From Hemileia vastatrix (taxonomy: Eukaryota > Basidiomycota > Pucciniomycetes > Pucciniales > Zaghouaniaceae): a stretch of DNA of 64,000 nt. Under the pieces are notes generated by a model. It worked only from the letters and a program-made list of their open reading frames with translations. It was not told where the DNA came from and made no database searches. Shown piece after piece: positions 1 to 11,880 of this stretch. The DNA is taken from contig JASXTE010000005.1 in assembly GCA_030280995.1 (NCBI GenBank), forward strand, positions 24,903,001 to 24,967,000, given 5' to 3'. How positions within the stretch are numbered: position 1 is the stretch's first letter; each line of letters begins with the position of its first letter. A program made the translations under genes and the position numbers.

Positions 1-189
1 TCCCTTTCTCCCCCTTCTTGGTCTCCTCATATCTTCCCCTCATTCCACTCCACCCCCCACCAAATCCCCCAAATCCTCCCTCCAAATCCCCACCAAACCC
101 GCCTCTAACCCCCCCTCCAAACCCCCCTCCTATCCCCCTCAAAACTCCCCCAAATCCTCCCTCATATCCCTCCTACCCCCCCTTAACCT
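1..189. repeat. C/T-rich low-complexity tract
   Basis: The plus strand is almost entirely C and T with interspersed A, in loose units such as CCCCCTCCAAA and CCTCCCTCC. No clean period is visible and no reading frame is plausible. The tract contrasts sharply with the AT-rich remainder of the window and is cut by the window edge. Confidence 0.8.
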
Positions 190-192
190 TCA

Positions 193-220
193 CTTAACGA
201 TTCGTTAACGAATCGTTAAG
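193..220. repeat. 28-bp perfect palindrome
   Basis: The sequence equals its own reverse complement over 28 bases, centred on GTTAAC. It is followed by a second partial copy of the same words (GAACGATT, AATCGTTC) up to about 250. It lies directly before the transposon end at 253. Confidence 0.85.
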
Positions 221-252
221 TTATTGAACGATTGTAGCTAATCGTTCATTAA

Positions 253-300
253 CACCATGCAATATGGGGGGCGGACTTGCTAGCAAGTCCGCCAAGAGGT
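253..300 (+). mobile_element. Left end of a CACTA-type element (other end not found)
   Basis: It begins CACCATGCAATATGGGGGG and then carries a 24-bp perfect palindrome (270-293) built on GGACTTGCTAGCAAGTCC. This matches the terminal inverted repeat of the four complete MITEs at 9,553, 28,612, 34,144 and 51,303. The bases after 300 do not match the interior of those MITEs, so this is either a relative with a different body or a truncated copy. The three bases before the end are TAA. No partner end was found downstream. Confidence 0.6.
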
Positions 301-422
301 TGAGAGGGGTGAAATGGGGATCAAAAGAGGATGGCATACAATGGGGCTGGGAGGATAGCGAAAGGCATGGGGAGGGAAGACAAGCATGTGTTGATAGAAT
401 TGAAAGGGATGGAGATTGGTGC

Positions 423-731
423 AAACAGAGTGTGAAAATAGGAGGATGAACTCTGTTCTTTGGGCGAAGAACAGAGTTCACTTCCATTCACTTATATTTC
501 TTTTTTCTCAACTCATCTCTCCAGGTAAGTCATTTTATTCTTTTTAAACAGAGTGTGAAAATAGGAGGATGAACTCTGTTCTTCGGGCAAAGAACAGAGT
601 TCACTTCCATTCACTTATATTTCTTTTTTCTCAACTCATCTCTCCAGGTAAGTCATTTTATTCTTTTTAAACAGAGTGTGAAAATAGGAGGATGAACTCT
701 GTTCTTCGGGCGAAGAACAGAGTTCACTTCC
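423..731. repeat. 123-bp tandem repeat, 2.5 copies, with hairpin
   Basis: The word AAACAGAGTGTGAAAATAGG recurs at 423, 546 and 669, giving a period of exactly 123 bases. Each unit holds a near-perfect hairpin: a stem of about 15 bases (TGAACTCTGTTCTTC paired with GAAGAACAGAGTTCA) and a GGGC-type loop. Copy 1 has one base changed in the stem (CTTTGGG for CTTCGGG). The third copy stops just after the hairpin. Confidence 0.9.
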
Positions 732-1080
732 ATAAAATATTAGCTGAAACATAGTTTTCAATTCTGTAAAAACAGTTGTAAGAAATAGAAAAAGTCACTG
801 ATTTTTTTTATATGTAATCTGAAATTTTTTAATAAAATTATTGTATTTAAGAATTGCAATATTGTCAATCAATCTTTATTGATCAACTTAATTTAATAAA
901 GTATTATTTAAATAAGTTGCTTCAAAAAATACTTTGCATTGAACCTAGTTTCTAGACTTGATCTGCATTTTGGCTTAAGGAATTGTCATTACTTTAAAAG
1001 TAGTATACTTGACATATCTTATTTATATATTAATTAATTTATGTAATTATATTAAATTTTGATGACTTTCACCCTTTACT

Positions 1081-1437
1081 TCAATAAAATGCAGGGGAGG
1101 GTATTGCCAATTTTTTAAATCTGACATGTGAAATTGATGACTTAGAAAAATTTGGTGGTACCCACCCCTTGTTTCAATAAAATGCAGGGGGGGGGGTATT
1201 GCCAATTTTTTAAATCTGACATGTGAAATTGATAACTTAGAAAAATTTGGTGGTACCCACCCCTTGTTTCAATAAAATGCAGGGGAGGGTATTGCCAATT
1301 TTTTAAATCTGACATGTGAAATTGATGACTTAGAAAAATTTGGTGGTACCCACCCCTTGTTTCAATAAAATTCAGGGGAGGGCATTGCCAATTTTTTAAA
1401 TCTGACATGTGAAATTGATGACTTAGAAAAATTTAGA
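1081..1437. repeat. 93-bp tandem repeat, four copies
   Basis: TCAATAAAATGCAGGGG recurs at 1,081, 1,174, 1,269 and 1,362 (spacing 93, 95, 93). The 95 comes from two extra G in a G-run. Since 93 is 31 codons, the minus strand stays open through several units and yields an apparent 31-residue repeat protein. The surroundings are non-coding and I do not treat it as a gene. Confidence 0.9.
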
Positions 1438-1588
1438 TAAGCAAACTTATTGACTAGAAAGTAAAGATAGAAAATTTTTATTATACATTCAAATTTTTGT
1501 CAAAAATAACGTACTATATTCTTTTCCTTTTATAAGTCAGCATATAAGAAAATATTACCAAAATTAAATTAACTAGAAAAACAATTTA

Positions 1589-2902
1589 TCAATTGAAAAG
1601 GTCAAGTAATTTTTTAATGTCCTCATAAGATTGGCCATTTTTAACACATTCCATAATGAAATCTTTTTTTTAAAACTCTCTTGTTTTTCCAATTCACAAG
1701 TAGCCATTTCTCTTTGAAATTGACGGTCATTTACTCTTTCCATCTGCTCTACCTCAAATTTTTTTTCTTCCAAATCTAAGGCTTGCTGATCTTTCCTTAG
1801 CATATGATCAAACTTCATCTTCTCAAAGTCAAGGGCATTATTTGCAATAGTTGATTTCGCTGAGAAAATTAAATTGAAATAAATAAATAAATGAGTTAAT
1901 GATTAAGATATATAGTAAACAAAACTTACTTAAAACTTTTTTTTGAAAATAATCCTCAAGGGAGCCAAATGAGCTTGTTGAAGTATTACCACGTTTTAAT
2001 AGATGGTTCAAGTTCATTGAAGTTGAGGCTCAACGCTTTAGTTTGGAGTTTGAACAAGAGGCTTCAGGAAGTTCTTCTAAAGCAGCTTCTAAAGAGGTAT
2101 TCACATTTCCAGAATTGAGATTATTTAATGGAGATTGAGTTTGAGTAGGAGGAGACTAGAAAGAAAGAGAAATTCAGAGAAGAATTGAAGAAAAAACAAA
2201 AAGTAAACATACATTTAAATTTTGGGCCTCTGAGGATTCAGATCTTCTGCGATATAATTGTTCTGCTTGATAGTTGGGATCATCTTCAGCTGAACTATGG
2301 TTAGAAGGTGGAGGGGATTGATCTTCTTCAAGTAAAGGTGTGTTGGGAGGATTATAGGAAGGTTTGGATCCAGAGGGTATATGCTTAGTAGTATCGTGTA
2401 GAAACCAAGGGTTTACATCAACTCGGGTGCCAAAAAGATTATCCATTTCCTCATAGAAAGGACACATGACATTGAGCTTTTCGGAAACAGTAGTAATTCC
2501 AATCTCCAAATCATCATCGTCAATACCAAAGCCAGTTTCATTTACAGCATGATGAGTCTTTTTAAATTTTGAATGGTAACTCTTAAATCTCTCCTTCATT
2601 TGTTTAGGATTGATATCGATTCTCCCCCTTGTTTTCTTCCTTACTTCATTGGCCATCAACAAGTAGCCATTAACCTTTGAAGAAGGTGGACGTCCAATAC
2701 GAGTGGACTTTTCACATCCAAAACATGCTTCAAAATTTGATTTTATTTTAAGGAAGTTGATTATGATGAGATAATCATCCTTTTTAAGCTGACCTGAACC
2801 TGCCTTTGATTTTTCAGGTGTAGGGCTTGCTTTACGAGGAGACTTTTGTGACGAAGCAGATTTTTGAGTTACCTTTTGAGATTTGGAATGTCTGGGAGGC
2901 AT
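1589..2902 (-). pseudogene. SANT/Myb-like protein, spliced, broken copy
   Basis: Three exons fit on the minus strand: 2,902-2,213, 2,155-1,930 and 1,859-1,589, joined by introns of 57 nt (2,212-2,156) and 70 nt (1,929-1,860) with GT and AG ends. The start at 2,902 (MPPRHSKSQK) is chosen because a basic, Ser-rich leader follows; an ATG at 2,923 is also in frame. Exon 1 encodes a helical basic region with GFG, a CPFYEEMD motif and LFGTR, the pattern of rust SANT/Myb-like proteins (family call from memory). Exon 3 is a charged coiled coil. Two lesions are seen: an in-frame TGA at 2,030-2,032, where the paralogue at 30.3 kb reads CAA, and a frameshift in the A-run near 1,665, after which the true C-terminus (NGQSYEDIKKLLDLF) reads in another frame. 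The role is unknown; such proteins accompany PIF/Harbinger transposases in many genomes. Confidence 0.7.
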
Positions 2903-3271
2903 TATGAAACTGGCACATAACAAGAAAAAAGATTAAAAAGTAGAAGAAATAAGTAAAAAAGAATGTAAACATGCCTGGTCAAAATATTGAAAATGTCAGG
3001 AAGGGGTGTGTGCCGAGGATTGATGGGTAGGTAGCGAGGAAGGTCAGTGTGTCACATGTGACAGGGATGGGGTAAGAAAGGAAGGGATGTTTTGTGGCCA
3101 AAATGTGGTTGTGAAAAAAAACAGGAAAAAAGTGCTGATTTGAGGTCATAACTGACACCCTTTTTTGAAATAAGTGACTTTTTTGCAAAATTTAAGTGCT
3201 GATTTGTAAGTGCTGATTTGGTTTGAAATCCGCACTTAATTTAAGTGTGGATTTGCCAGAACTGACACCCC
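2903..3271. other. No gene seen
   Basis: Non-coding sequence upstream of the SANT-like pseudogene. The phrase AAGTGCTGATTTG occurs twice near 3,190-3,220. Nothing else could be supported. Confidence 0.5.
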
Positions 3272-6200
3272 CTATTATATTATTAATTATATGAGTATAG
3301 CAAAAAATCGTGTGCCAAATGCATACTGAGTGATGTTACACATTTTATAATATTATTAAAAAAATGTATAAAAATATTAAAATAATTTATTTTAAAATTT
3401 ATTAATTGATATCTAAGAGCAATATGAGGAATAAAAAATTGATTTAAAGCAATCAAATATGAAAAAAGAAATCCAAGTATTATTGCTAATATCAAAGGCC
3501 AGTAGAGATGTTGAAGCAAATGAAAGCCGTCAGGGATAAATTGTACTTAATTGATTGTTTTTTAAAGATAAAAAATTTTGTACCTGTGGTTTGGATGAAC
3601 TCTAGGTGGATAATTCAGCTATATCAAACTACATCTAGTGAAGTTTCTTATCAAATAATTTTTTTCATTTCCATAGAGAGAATTGATCCCATCTGACTGC
3701 ACCTGACCAAAAGTGTCCAGCACAAGTTCGGCCGAACTTGTGCTGGACACTTTTATGATGGAGAGTAGCTAGGGTGCAGGTCTTCTTCAGTGCAACTGTT
3801 ATTTTTTTAAAACATTTCAAATGGTATTTGATCTTTCTGTGTTATTCATATTTTATTATCTGATTAATTTTTTGTAATTAGAATTTTATTAATTTTATTA
3901 GTACAGAAAAAACTTGTGCGCCAAATGAATGCCATGTTATATTACACCTTTTATAATATTATTAAAAAATGTTAAAAAAATATGAAAATGATTTCTTTTC
4001 CAAAATTATAAATTAATATCCAAATGTAACATGAGTGATAAAAAAGTAAAGTAAAAGAGATCAAATATGAAAAAGAAAAATTCAAGAAAAATTCCTGGCT
4101 TCAAGAGCCAGTAGAGGTGTTGAAACAAATGGGTGCCATCAGGGCTAAATTTGATAAAATTTAATTTTTTTTAAAGATAAAAAATTTTTCACCTGAGGTC
4201 TGGAAAAACTCAAGGTGGATAATTCAGCCATACCAAACTACTTTTAATGTAATTATTTAGAATTTTTTTTAATTTAATTTCCACAGAGAGAATTGATCCC
4301 ATCTGACTGCACCTGTACAAAAGTGTCCAGCACAAGTTCGGCCAAACTTGTGCTGGACACTTTTATGATAGAGAGTAGCTAGGGTGGAAGTGTTTCTCAG
4401 TACATCAGTTTTTTGTTTTTCACATTTCTATTGGGTTTTTAACTTTTTTTTATCATTCATATTTATCTTATAATTAATTTTTTGTCACCATATATATTAT
4501 TAATGTTTCTAGTATAGCAAAAACCTGCATGCCAAATGCAAAATTGGTGATGTTACAACTTTAATAATATTATTATATGAAGTTAAAAAAATATGAATAT
4601 GTTTAGTTTTTAAAAAAATAAATTGATATTTAAAATTAAAAAGAGTAATAGAAAAGTAAAATGAAAATAAATGGGATCAAATATGAGATAAAAAATACAA
4701 GTAAAATTTTTACTATCAAGAGCCAGAAGTGGTGTTGGGAAAGTTGGGGACCCCTAGGTCAAGACTTGGTCTAAACTTACTTTTATGTATAGCTAACAAA
4801 TTTTGAACTGAGGTTTGGAAAGACATCCAGGGGACAATTTTACAATATTAAACATTCTTTACTTCAATAATTGAGTGAAATATCATTTTTTATTTCCATA
4901 GAGAGAATTTATCTCATATGACTTCATGCAACCAAAAGTGTCCAGCACAAGTTCAGCCGAACTTGTGCTGGACACTTTTATAATTGAGAGTAGGCATACA
5001 GAAAATCTTCTTAAACTCAAAAGGGATTTCTCATAAACATTTCCACTGGAATTTGATCTTTCTGTGTCATTTAAATTTCCCATTTGATTAAATTTTTGTC
5101 ATCATTATATTGTTAACGTTATAACTATAGTAATAACTTGTGTGAAAAATGCATACCAGGTGGTGTTCAACCTTTATTCATATATTATTAAATAAAGGTA
5201 TAAGAGTATGAAAATTATTTATTTTAAAAATTAAAAATTGATATCCAAAGCAATATGAGCAATAAAAAAGTAAAATAAAAGGGATAAAATAAGAAAAAAA
5301 AATCTAAGGAAAATTCCCACTAGCAATAACAAGTAGAGGTGTTAGATAAAATGTGCACCACCAGGGTTAAACTTGCACTATATTTTCTTCTTTGTTAAAC
5401 CAAAGAAAGTGTCCTGATTAGTTTTGAAAATTCATCAGGAGGACATTTTGGCAATATCAAACTACTTATTGTGCAATGATTGAGCAAAATGTCATTTTCA
5501 TTTCCATAGAGTAATTTATCCCATCTGACTGCATGCAACCAAAAATGTCCAGCACAAGTTCGGCCGAACTTATGCTGGACACTTTTATGATGGTGAGTAT
5601 CTAGGGTGCAGGTCTTCTTCAGTTCATCAGGTATTCCTTATAAACAAATCCACTTGTATATGATCTTTCTGTGTCATTCATATTTATCATTTGATTCATT
5701 GTTTTTCACCATTATAATATTAATGTTATTAGTATTGAAAAAATTTGTAAGCCAAATGCATACTGGGAGATGCTACATCTTTCATAATCTTATTAAATAA
5801 AAGTAAATAAAATATGAAAATTATTAGTTTTACAATAAATAAATTGATATTTGAAAGCAAAAACAGGAATAAAAAAGTAAAATAAAAGTGATTAAATATG
5901 AAATTAAACATTCAAATAAAATTTCTGCCATCAAAGATAATTTGAGTTTTCAGACCAAATTTGCACCACCAGTTCTAGATTTGGAATATTTTTTCTTTTT
6001 TTTAAAATAAATAAAAGTGTCCACCTGATGTTTTCCAAAAAATCAGGAGGATAGTATAGCAGTATAAAGCTACTTCTTGTGCAATGATTGAGCAAAAATT
6101 CATTTTAAAAATGTCTATAAGTATTTGATCTTTCTGTGTTATCCATATTTATTATTTAATTATTTTTTAGTCACCATTATATTATTAATGTTTTTAGTAT

Positions 6201-9200
6201 ATCAAAAAAATGTGTAATGAATGTACACTGGATGATTTTACAACTTGAATAATATAATATAATAAATATAAAAAAATGTGAAAGTTATCAGTTTTACCAA
6301 AATAAAATTGATATTTAAAAGCTAAAGGATAAATAAAAGGGTAAGATTAAAATTAAAGAGATCAAACATGAAATAAAGATATTAAGTATAATTTCTGCTA
6401 TCATGAGCCAGTAGAGGCTTCAGAAAAAATGGGCACCATCATAGATTAACATGGATCAAATTTACTTTTTACCAAAGGAAAAAATTGTCTACCTTAGGTT
6501 TGGAAAAACTTCCAGGGGACAATTTGTCTATGTAAAACTACTTTCAGTGCAATGATGGAGTGATAATTCAGTCTCATTTCCATAAAAAGAATTGATTGCG
6601 TCTGACAGCATGCAACCAAAAGTGTCCATCACAAGTTTGGCAAAACTTGTGCTGGACACTTTTATCATGAAGAGTATCCAGGGTGCAAGTCATTTTTAAT
6701 CATCTGAAATTTCTTATAAAAATTTCCACTGTTATTAAATTTTTGTGCCTCACTCATATTTATCAATTGATTAATTTTTTTCACCATTATATTATTAATA
6801 TTATCAGTATAGCAAAAAATTGTGTGCCAAATGAATACTGGGTGATGTTACACCTTTTATAATATTATTAAATAAAGGTAAAAAAATATGAAAATGATTT
6901 ATTTTACAAAAAATAAACTTCTATCCAAAAGCAATATGAGAGGAATAAAGTAAAATAAAAGAAATCAAAGACAAAAATTAAAATCCAAGTTAAATTCCTG
7001 CCATAAACAGAAAAAAGAGATGTTGAATTAAATTGGAACAATCAGGGCTAAACTTGCACTAAATTTTCTTTTTTGTAAAAATAAAAAAAAATCCACTTGA
7101 GCTTTACCAAAACTTCAGCATGAAAATTTTGCCATATCAAACTACTTCTAGTGTAATTTTTTATCAAAAATTTATCTTCATTTCCATAGAGAGAATTGCC
7201 CCCATCTGACTGCACCTGACAATAAGTGTCCAGCACAAGTTCGGCCAAACTTGTGCTGGACACTTTTTTAATGTAGAGTAGCTAGGGTAGAATTTTTCCT
7301 CAGTTCACCTAGTATTTCTTACAAACATGTCTACTGGTATTTTATATTTGTTCCTCACTCATTAATATCATTTGATTAATTTTTGGTTGCCATTATATTA
7401 TTAATTTTATAAGTATAGAAAAAACTCATGTGCCAAATGCATACCAGGTGATTTTATGCCATTTATAATATTATTAAATAAATGTATAAAATTTGAAAAT
7501 AATTTATTATAAAAATTATTAATTGATATCCAAAAGCAATATTAGGAATCAAAAATTAAGTTAAAGGGATCAAATATGATAAAAGAAATCCAAGTAATAT
7601 TCCTACTATCAAAGGCCAGTAGAGGTGCTGAAGCAAATGAGAGCCATCAGGGATAAATTGTACTAAATTGACTTTTTTTCAAAGATAAAAAATTGTGCAC
7701 CTGTGGTTTGGATGAAATCTAGGTAGAAAATTTGGCTATGTAAAACTACTTCTAGTGAAGTTTTTTATCCAAAAATTTTTTTTCATTGCCATAGCGAGAA
7801 TTGATCTCATATGACTGCAAATGACCAAAAGTGTCCAGCACAAGTTCAGCCAAACTTGTGCTGGACACTTTTTTGATGGTGAGTATCTAGGGTGCAGCTC
7901 TTCTTCAGTGCAACTGGTATTTTTTTAAAACATATCCACTGGTATTTGATCTTTCTGTTTTATTAATATTTTATCATTTGATCAATTTTTTGTTACCAGT
8001 ATATTATTATTTTTATAAGTATAGCAAAAAAACATGTGCCAAATGCTTACAGGGTGATGTTAAACCTTTAATAATTCTATTAAATACAGGTAAAAAATTA
8101 TGAAAATGATTTTTTTTACATAAAATTAATTGATATCTAAAAGAAAAAAAGGGATTAAAAGAAATAGGTTGAATAATAGGGATTTTATATGAAATTCAAA
8201 ATTCAAGCTAAATGCCTACTTTCAAGGCTCAGAAGAGGTGTTGGATAAAATGGGCATCATCAGGAATAAAATTTTACTTAATTTGATGTTTTGAAAAACT
8301 AAATGAAGTTTTCAACTGATTTTTTTCCAATATTTAGTTGGACACTTTATCTATATCAAATTACTTCTAGTACCATGATTGACCAAATTAAATCTTCATT
8401 TCCATATGCAGAATTGATCCCATATGGCTGGATTAGGCCAAAGGTGTCAACCACAAGTTTGAGAATTCTTCTGGTGGACACTTTTATGATGGACAGTAGT
8501 AGGGTGCAAGTCTTCTTTAGTTAATCTAGTATTCCTCATAAACATTTACAACTTATTTTTAACCAAAAATCAGTTGGAAAGTTTTTCCATATAAAATTAC
8601 TTCTAATGCCATGATTGACTAAAAATTGATTCTCATTGCCATATAGAGAGTTGATCCCATATGACTGGATCTGGAAAAAGTGTCACCGCAATTTTTGATA
8701 AACTTAAGTTTGAAAATTTTATGATGGAAAGTAATTGCAAGTCTTCTTCATTTCATCAAGTCATCCTCATAAAAATTTCTGCCTGTATTTTGGCCAAACT
8801 TCATGTGGACACTATGGCCATATTAAATTAATTCTAGCTCCATGTTGATAAAAAACTGATAATTATTGCCATATATAGATATTAAACCCATCAGACTGTG
8901 CCTTTCCAAAAGTGTCTACCTGAATTATGGCTAAACCTCAGTTGGACACTTTTATGATGCAGAGTAGCTAGGGAAAAAGTATTTTTCAGTTAATTTGGTA
9001 TTCATAATAAATTTATCCTCCTGAAGTTTATCCTAACTTGAGGTGGAAAATTTCGGAAAGCACCAGTTAGTCACTATCCATCAAAAAAGTGTTCACCAAA
9101 ATTTTGGCTAAACTTGTGGTGGACCCCTTTGATCAGCCACAGTCAGATGAGATCAACTCTTTAGATGGGAATGAGGATGATTTTTTGGTCAATCATGGAA

Positions 9201-9280
9201 ATAGAAGTAGTGTGATGTGGCCAAATTACCCCCCTGAAGGTCAGACAAACCACAGGACACTTTTTAGCAGGTAGTAACTG
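3272..9280. repeat. Tandem array of ~610-bp units with palindromic core
   Basis: About ten diverged units, each with the same order: a run containing TATATTATTAAT, the phrase GCCAAATGCATAC, a long AT-rich stretch, the phrase AGAGAATTGATCCCATCTGACTGCA, a 46-bp palindrome, then GAGTAGCTAGGGTGCA. Palindromes start at 3,709, 4,319, 4,934, 5,541, 6,618, 7,222, 7,827 and (decayed) about 8,439, so the spacing is 604-615. The 1,077-base gap after 5,541 is a unit that lost its palindrome near 6,100. From 8,560 the units shorten (cores near 8,680, 8,910 and 9,095), and the last one, 9,089-9,274, is inverted relative to the rest. No conserved frame exists; scattered short frames are accidental. Confidence 0.85.
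3709..3754. repeat. 46-bp perfect palindrome (array core, best copy)
   Basis: Half-site AAAAGTGTCCAGCACAAGTT followed by CGG, then the exact reverse complement. Related copies with one to a few mismatches lie at 4,319-4,364, 4,934-4,979, 5,541-5,586, 6,618-6,663, 7,222-7,267 and 7,827-7,872. The palindrome is better conserved than the rest of each unit. Confidence 0.95.
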
Positions 9281-9552
9281 AGAAAAATCCATTTATCAGA
9301 AGGAAAATCTTTTATTAGATAGATGCCAAGGTTTCATACTTGTGTATTATGGTCAGTATTAATTTTGAAAGAGTCTTTCCAAGCAATTTCATTGCCCATT
9401 ATGACTCATTTTGTTTTAAATGTTTCAAACTGCGTGATACAGTATTAAGGTGTCACATAGTATAATTAAGTTCTATTACGTGCCCTCCTATGATGCCTAA
9501 ATTTATAATTTAATATCTTACATAATAATTTTTTTTATATAAATTCATCAAT
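9281..9552. other. No gene seen
   Basis: AT-rich spacer between the satellite array and the MITE. No repeat or frame was recognised. Confidence 0.5.
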
Positions 9553-9802
9553 CACTACGCAATATAGGGGGTGGACTTGCTAGCAAGTCCTCAACCTGAA
9601 CTGAGATGGAACTCAGATGGAACTCAGACTGAACTCATACTGAACTCTACTTGAACACCCACCTAAAACTGTTCTGCTGAGTGGTGTTCATTCCTGATTG
9701 TATGGTTCCTTTATCAATAGCTCAATGTGTGTTCAATCTGTGGTGAGTTTGGGTCCAAGGTTGCGGACTCACTAGCAAGTCCGCCCCCCATATTGTGTGG
9801 TG
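9553..9802 (+). mobile_element. CACTA-type MITE, complete copy A
   Basis: A 250-bp element. The left end is CACTACGCAATATAGGGGG; the right end, read on the minus strand, is CACCACACAATATGGGGGG. Both are followed by a palindrome on GGACTTGCTAGCAAGTCC. The flanking 3-bp target duplication is AAT on both sides (9,550-9,552 and 9,803-9,805). The interior has repeated GAACTCAGA-type words near the left end, like the subterminal repeats of CACTA elements. There is no coding capacity, so it must depend on a transposase supplied elsewhere (inference). Confidence 0.9.
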
Positions 9803-10072
9803 AATATTTTTTTTATTATCAAATTTAATAGAGCAAGTATCCTGAATTATTATATATGCATAAGCTTAGGTTAGATCAATTTGTGCTCAATTTGTTCTCA
9901 TCAGAGGACCAAAATCAAGTTCTGGAGGATCAACTTGTGCATAATTTGGAATCAGTTGATATTCTGTCTATAATCAATATGAGAATAAATGTAAATCTAA
10001 CTCTAATTTACTTATGTCTATAAAGTATTCATAAACCTGGCATAATTAAGGGACACTCTAAATATCAAGAGA
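9803..10072. other. No gene seen
   Basis: AT-rich spacer. Nothing recognised. Confidence 0.4.
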
Positions 10073-10112
10073 GGGGATTGCTAGCAATTCACCCCTAGAT
10101 TTCCCGTGGTGA
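10073..10112. mobile_element. Possible end of a second CACTA-like family
   Basis: It reads GGGGATTGCTAGCAATTC, then CACCCC, ending CCCGTGGTG. The architecture is that of the MITE right ends (a palindrome around GCTAGC, a C-run, then GTGGTG) but with a different sequence. No matching left end was found. It directly precedes the copia fragment. Confidence 0.35.
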
Positions 10113-10115
10113 TTA

Positions 10116-11880
10116 ATCAACAATTTTTCTACTCAAAATCGTGAACCTGCTCCTGAATCCCTCTCTCATGAGGATCTCAACATTGAACCTGATATGAACA
10201 TCCCTGATTCAGAAAGATTTGAAGAAATCTCTTCTACTCCTCCAGCACCTAACAATTACACCTATGTTGACAAAACACTCAGAGCATCAAAAGAAATTTC
10301 ATCCAATATTTACCCTGCTAATATACTCCAAACTAAATAAAGGGGAAACCCTCTCTGCTTAGCCGTTACATCATGGGACACAACTAAGAATTACTATGAA
10401 GCTTTTAATTCCATTGAAAGTGACAAATGGCTGAAAGCTATCAAAAATGAGCTAGCTAGTATATCAAAACATCAGGTCTGAAAATAAGTTCCTATTCCTA
10501 ATCATAATCATCTTTTATGCACCACCTGGACTTTCAAAAAGAAAACCAACTCTAATGGAAAAATAGTTAAATACAAAGCCAGGTTACGTGTGCTGGGCTT
10601 CTCTCAAATTGAAGGAATAGAATATTATGAAACTTATGCACCCACTGGACAACTAACTACTCTGCAATACTGGTTAGGGGTTTCTGCTTTCAAAGATTGG
10701 GAGCTTCACCAAATGGACGTTAAGTCCCCCTTCCTTCATGGTGAGCCCAAAGAGGATCTTTAGTTATGATTCCCCAGTGGCTACTCTCCCTCCAATACAG
10801 AGTATTGTCTGCACTTAAAAAAGTCTCTCTACGGACTTAAACAATGTCCCAGGTGCTGGTACCATAAATTAAGTGGTTTCTTTACTGAAATTGGATTCAA
10901 AGCTAGTGAAGCCAATCCATGTATATTCTTTAATAGAGATGCTACCAATCCATGCTAAGTATATATCCATGTTGATGACTTAATCATAGGTGGTCCCTCT
11001 ATCCAAGATTTCAAAAACAAGATCTCTCAAGTCTTTGATATGGATGACCAAGGAAAACTTAAATGGGTGCTAGGGATGAAAATTGATTGGAACAGAGCTG
11101 ACAAAACAATATCATTATCTCAATCACTTTATGTCATTAAAATCCTCAATTAATTTAATCACTTAAATTTACGTCCAATATTCACTCCACTATTTCCCAA
11201 CACTCACTTAGTTAAAGACACCTCTAAGAAACTGACTCACCTAGTGAACTATCTTTGAGCTTTAGGACTACTCAATTATTTAGTCTTGTGTACCCATCCA
11301 GATTTGTCCTTTGCTGCCAGTTCATTAGCTCAATACCTCAATGATCCATCAGATGACCAAATAAACGCCTTCTTTCACATCTTCAGATATCTTCAACTCA
11401 CAAAAAACTATTGTCTAAATTTAGGTGACATTGGTGGGAGTAAATTAGGCCAACTCACTGGTTACGCTGATGCTGACTACAATAAGGCTGAGGACTCCAA
11501 ATCAACCTCAGGTATATTGGTCTCTCACCTAGTACTCATAAGCTGGAGATCTTCAAAACAACAATCAGTTTCCATCTCATTTTCCAAATCCAAATACTAT
11601 GCAATGACTGAATGTGGGAAGGATCTAATCTGGACAAAAGAAGTATTCAATGATTTTAATATACAATTTATCAATTTCTCACTAATCGGTGACAATCAAG
11701 GAGGTATAAATTTTGCACTAAATCCCTTATATCAACACAGAACCAGACACATAAACACCAAAGTATGATGTTTATGAGAGCAAGTAAACAACAATGAATT
11801 TACAACAAAATATATCCCTACTGATCAAATGTTAGCTGATATTCTCACTAAATCTTTATCTAGACCTAAGCATCACTAAT
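10116..11880 (+). pseudogene. Ty1/copia reverse transcriptase and RNase H, decayed
   Basis: The reading is mainly one frame with at least six in-frame stops. In order it shows a pre-RT segment (KWLKAIKNEL), the RT start with KYKARL, QMDVKSPFLHGE, SLYGLKQ, the catalytic YIHVDD motif at 10,962-10,979, the copia phrase LGMKID, and then the RNase H part with TGYADADY and SWRSSKQ. An open stretch of 160 residues (11,286-11,768) covers most of RNase H and ends within the HINTK segment, followed after a stop by LREQV. The C-terminal phrase ADILTKSL is present near 11,840. Order and motifs identify the 3' half of copia pol. Both catalytic aspartates of the RT are still present, but the stops rule out function. 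Confidence 0.85.

Noticed and set aside
221..487. Overlapping 88- and 61-residue frames around the first CACTA end
   Set aside because: Both cross the transposon end and the tandem repeat; composition follows the C/T-rich sequence.
525..660. CTCCAGGTAAGT in the 123-bp repeat as an exon donor site
   Set aside because: The match to a splice donor is good, but no open frame precedes it and the motif is simply repeated with the unit.
1142..1408. Protein with three copies of a 31-residue repeat (MSDLKNWQ...)
   Set aside because: It is the translation of a 93-bp tandem repeat; the frame is kept only because 93 is divisible by three, and there is no start context or neighbouring exon.
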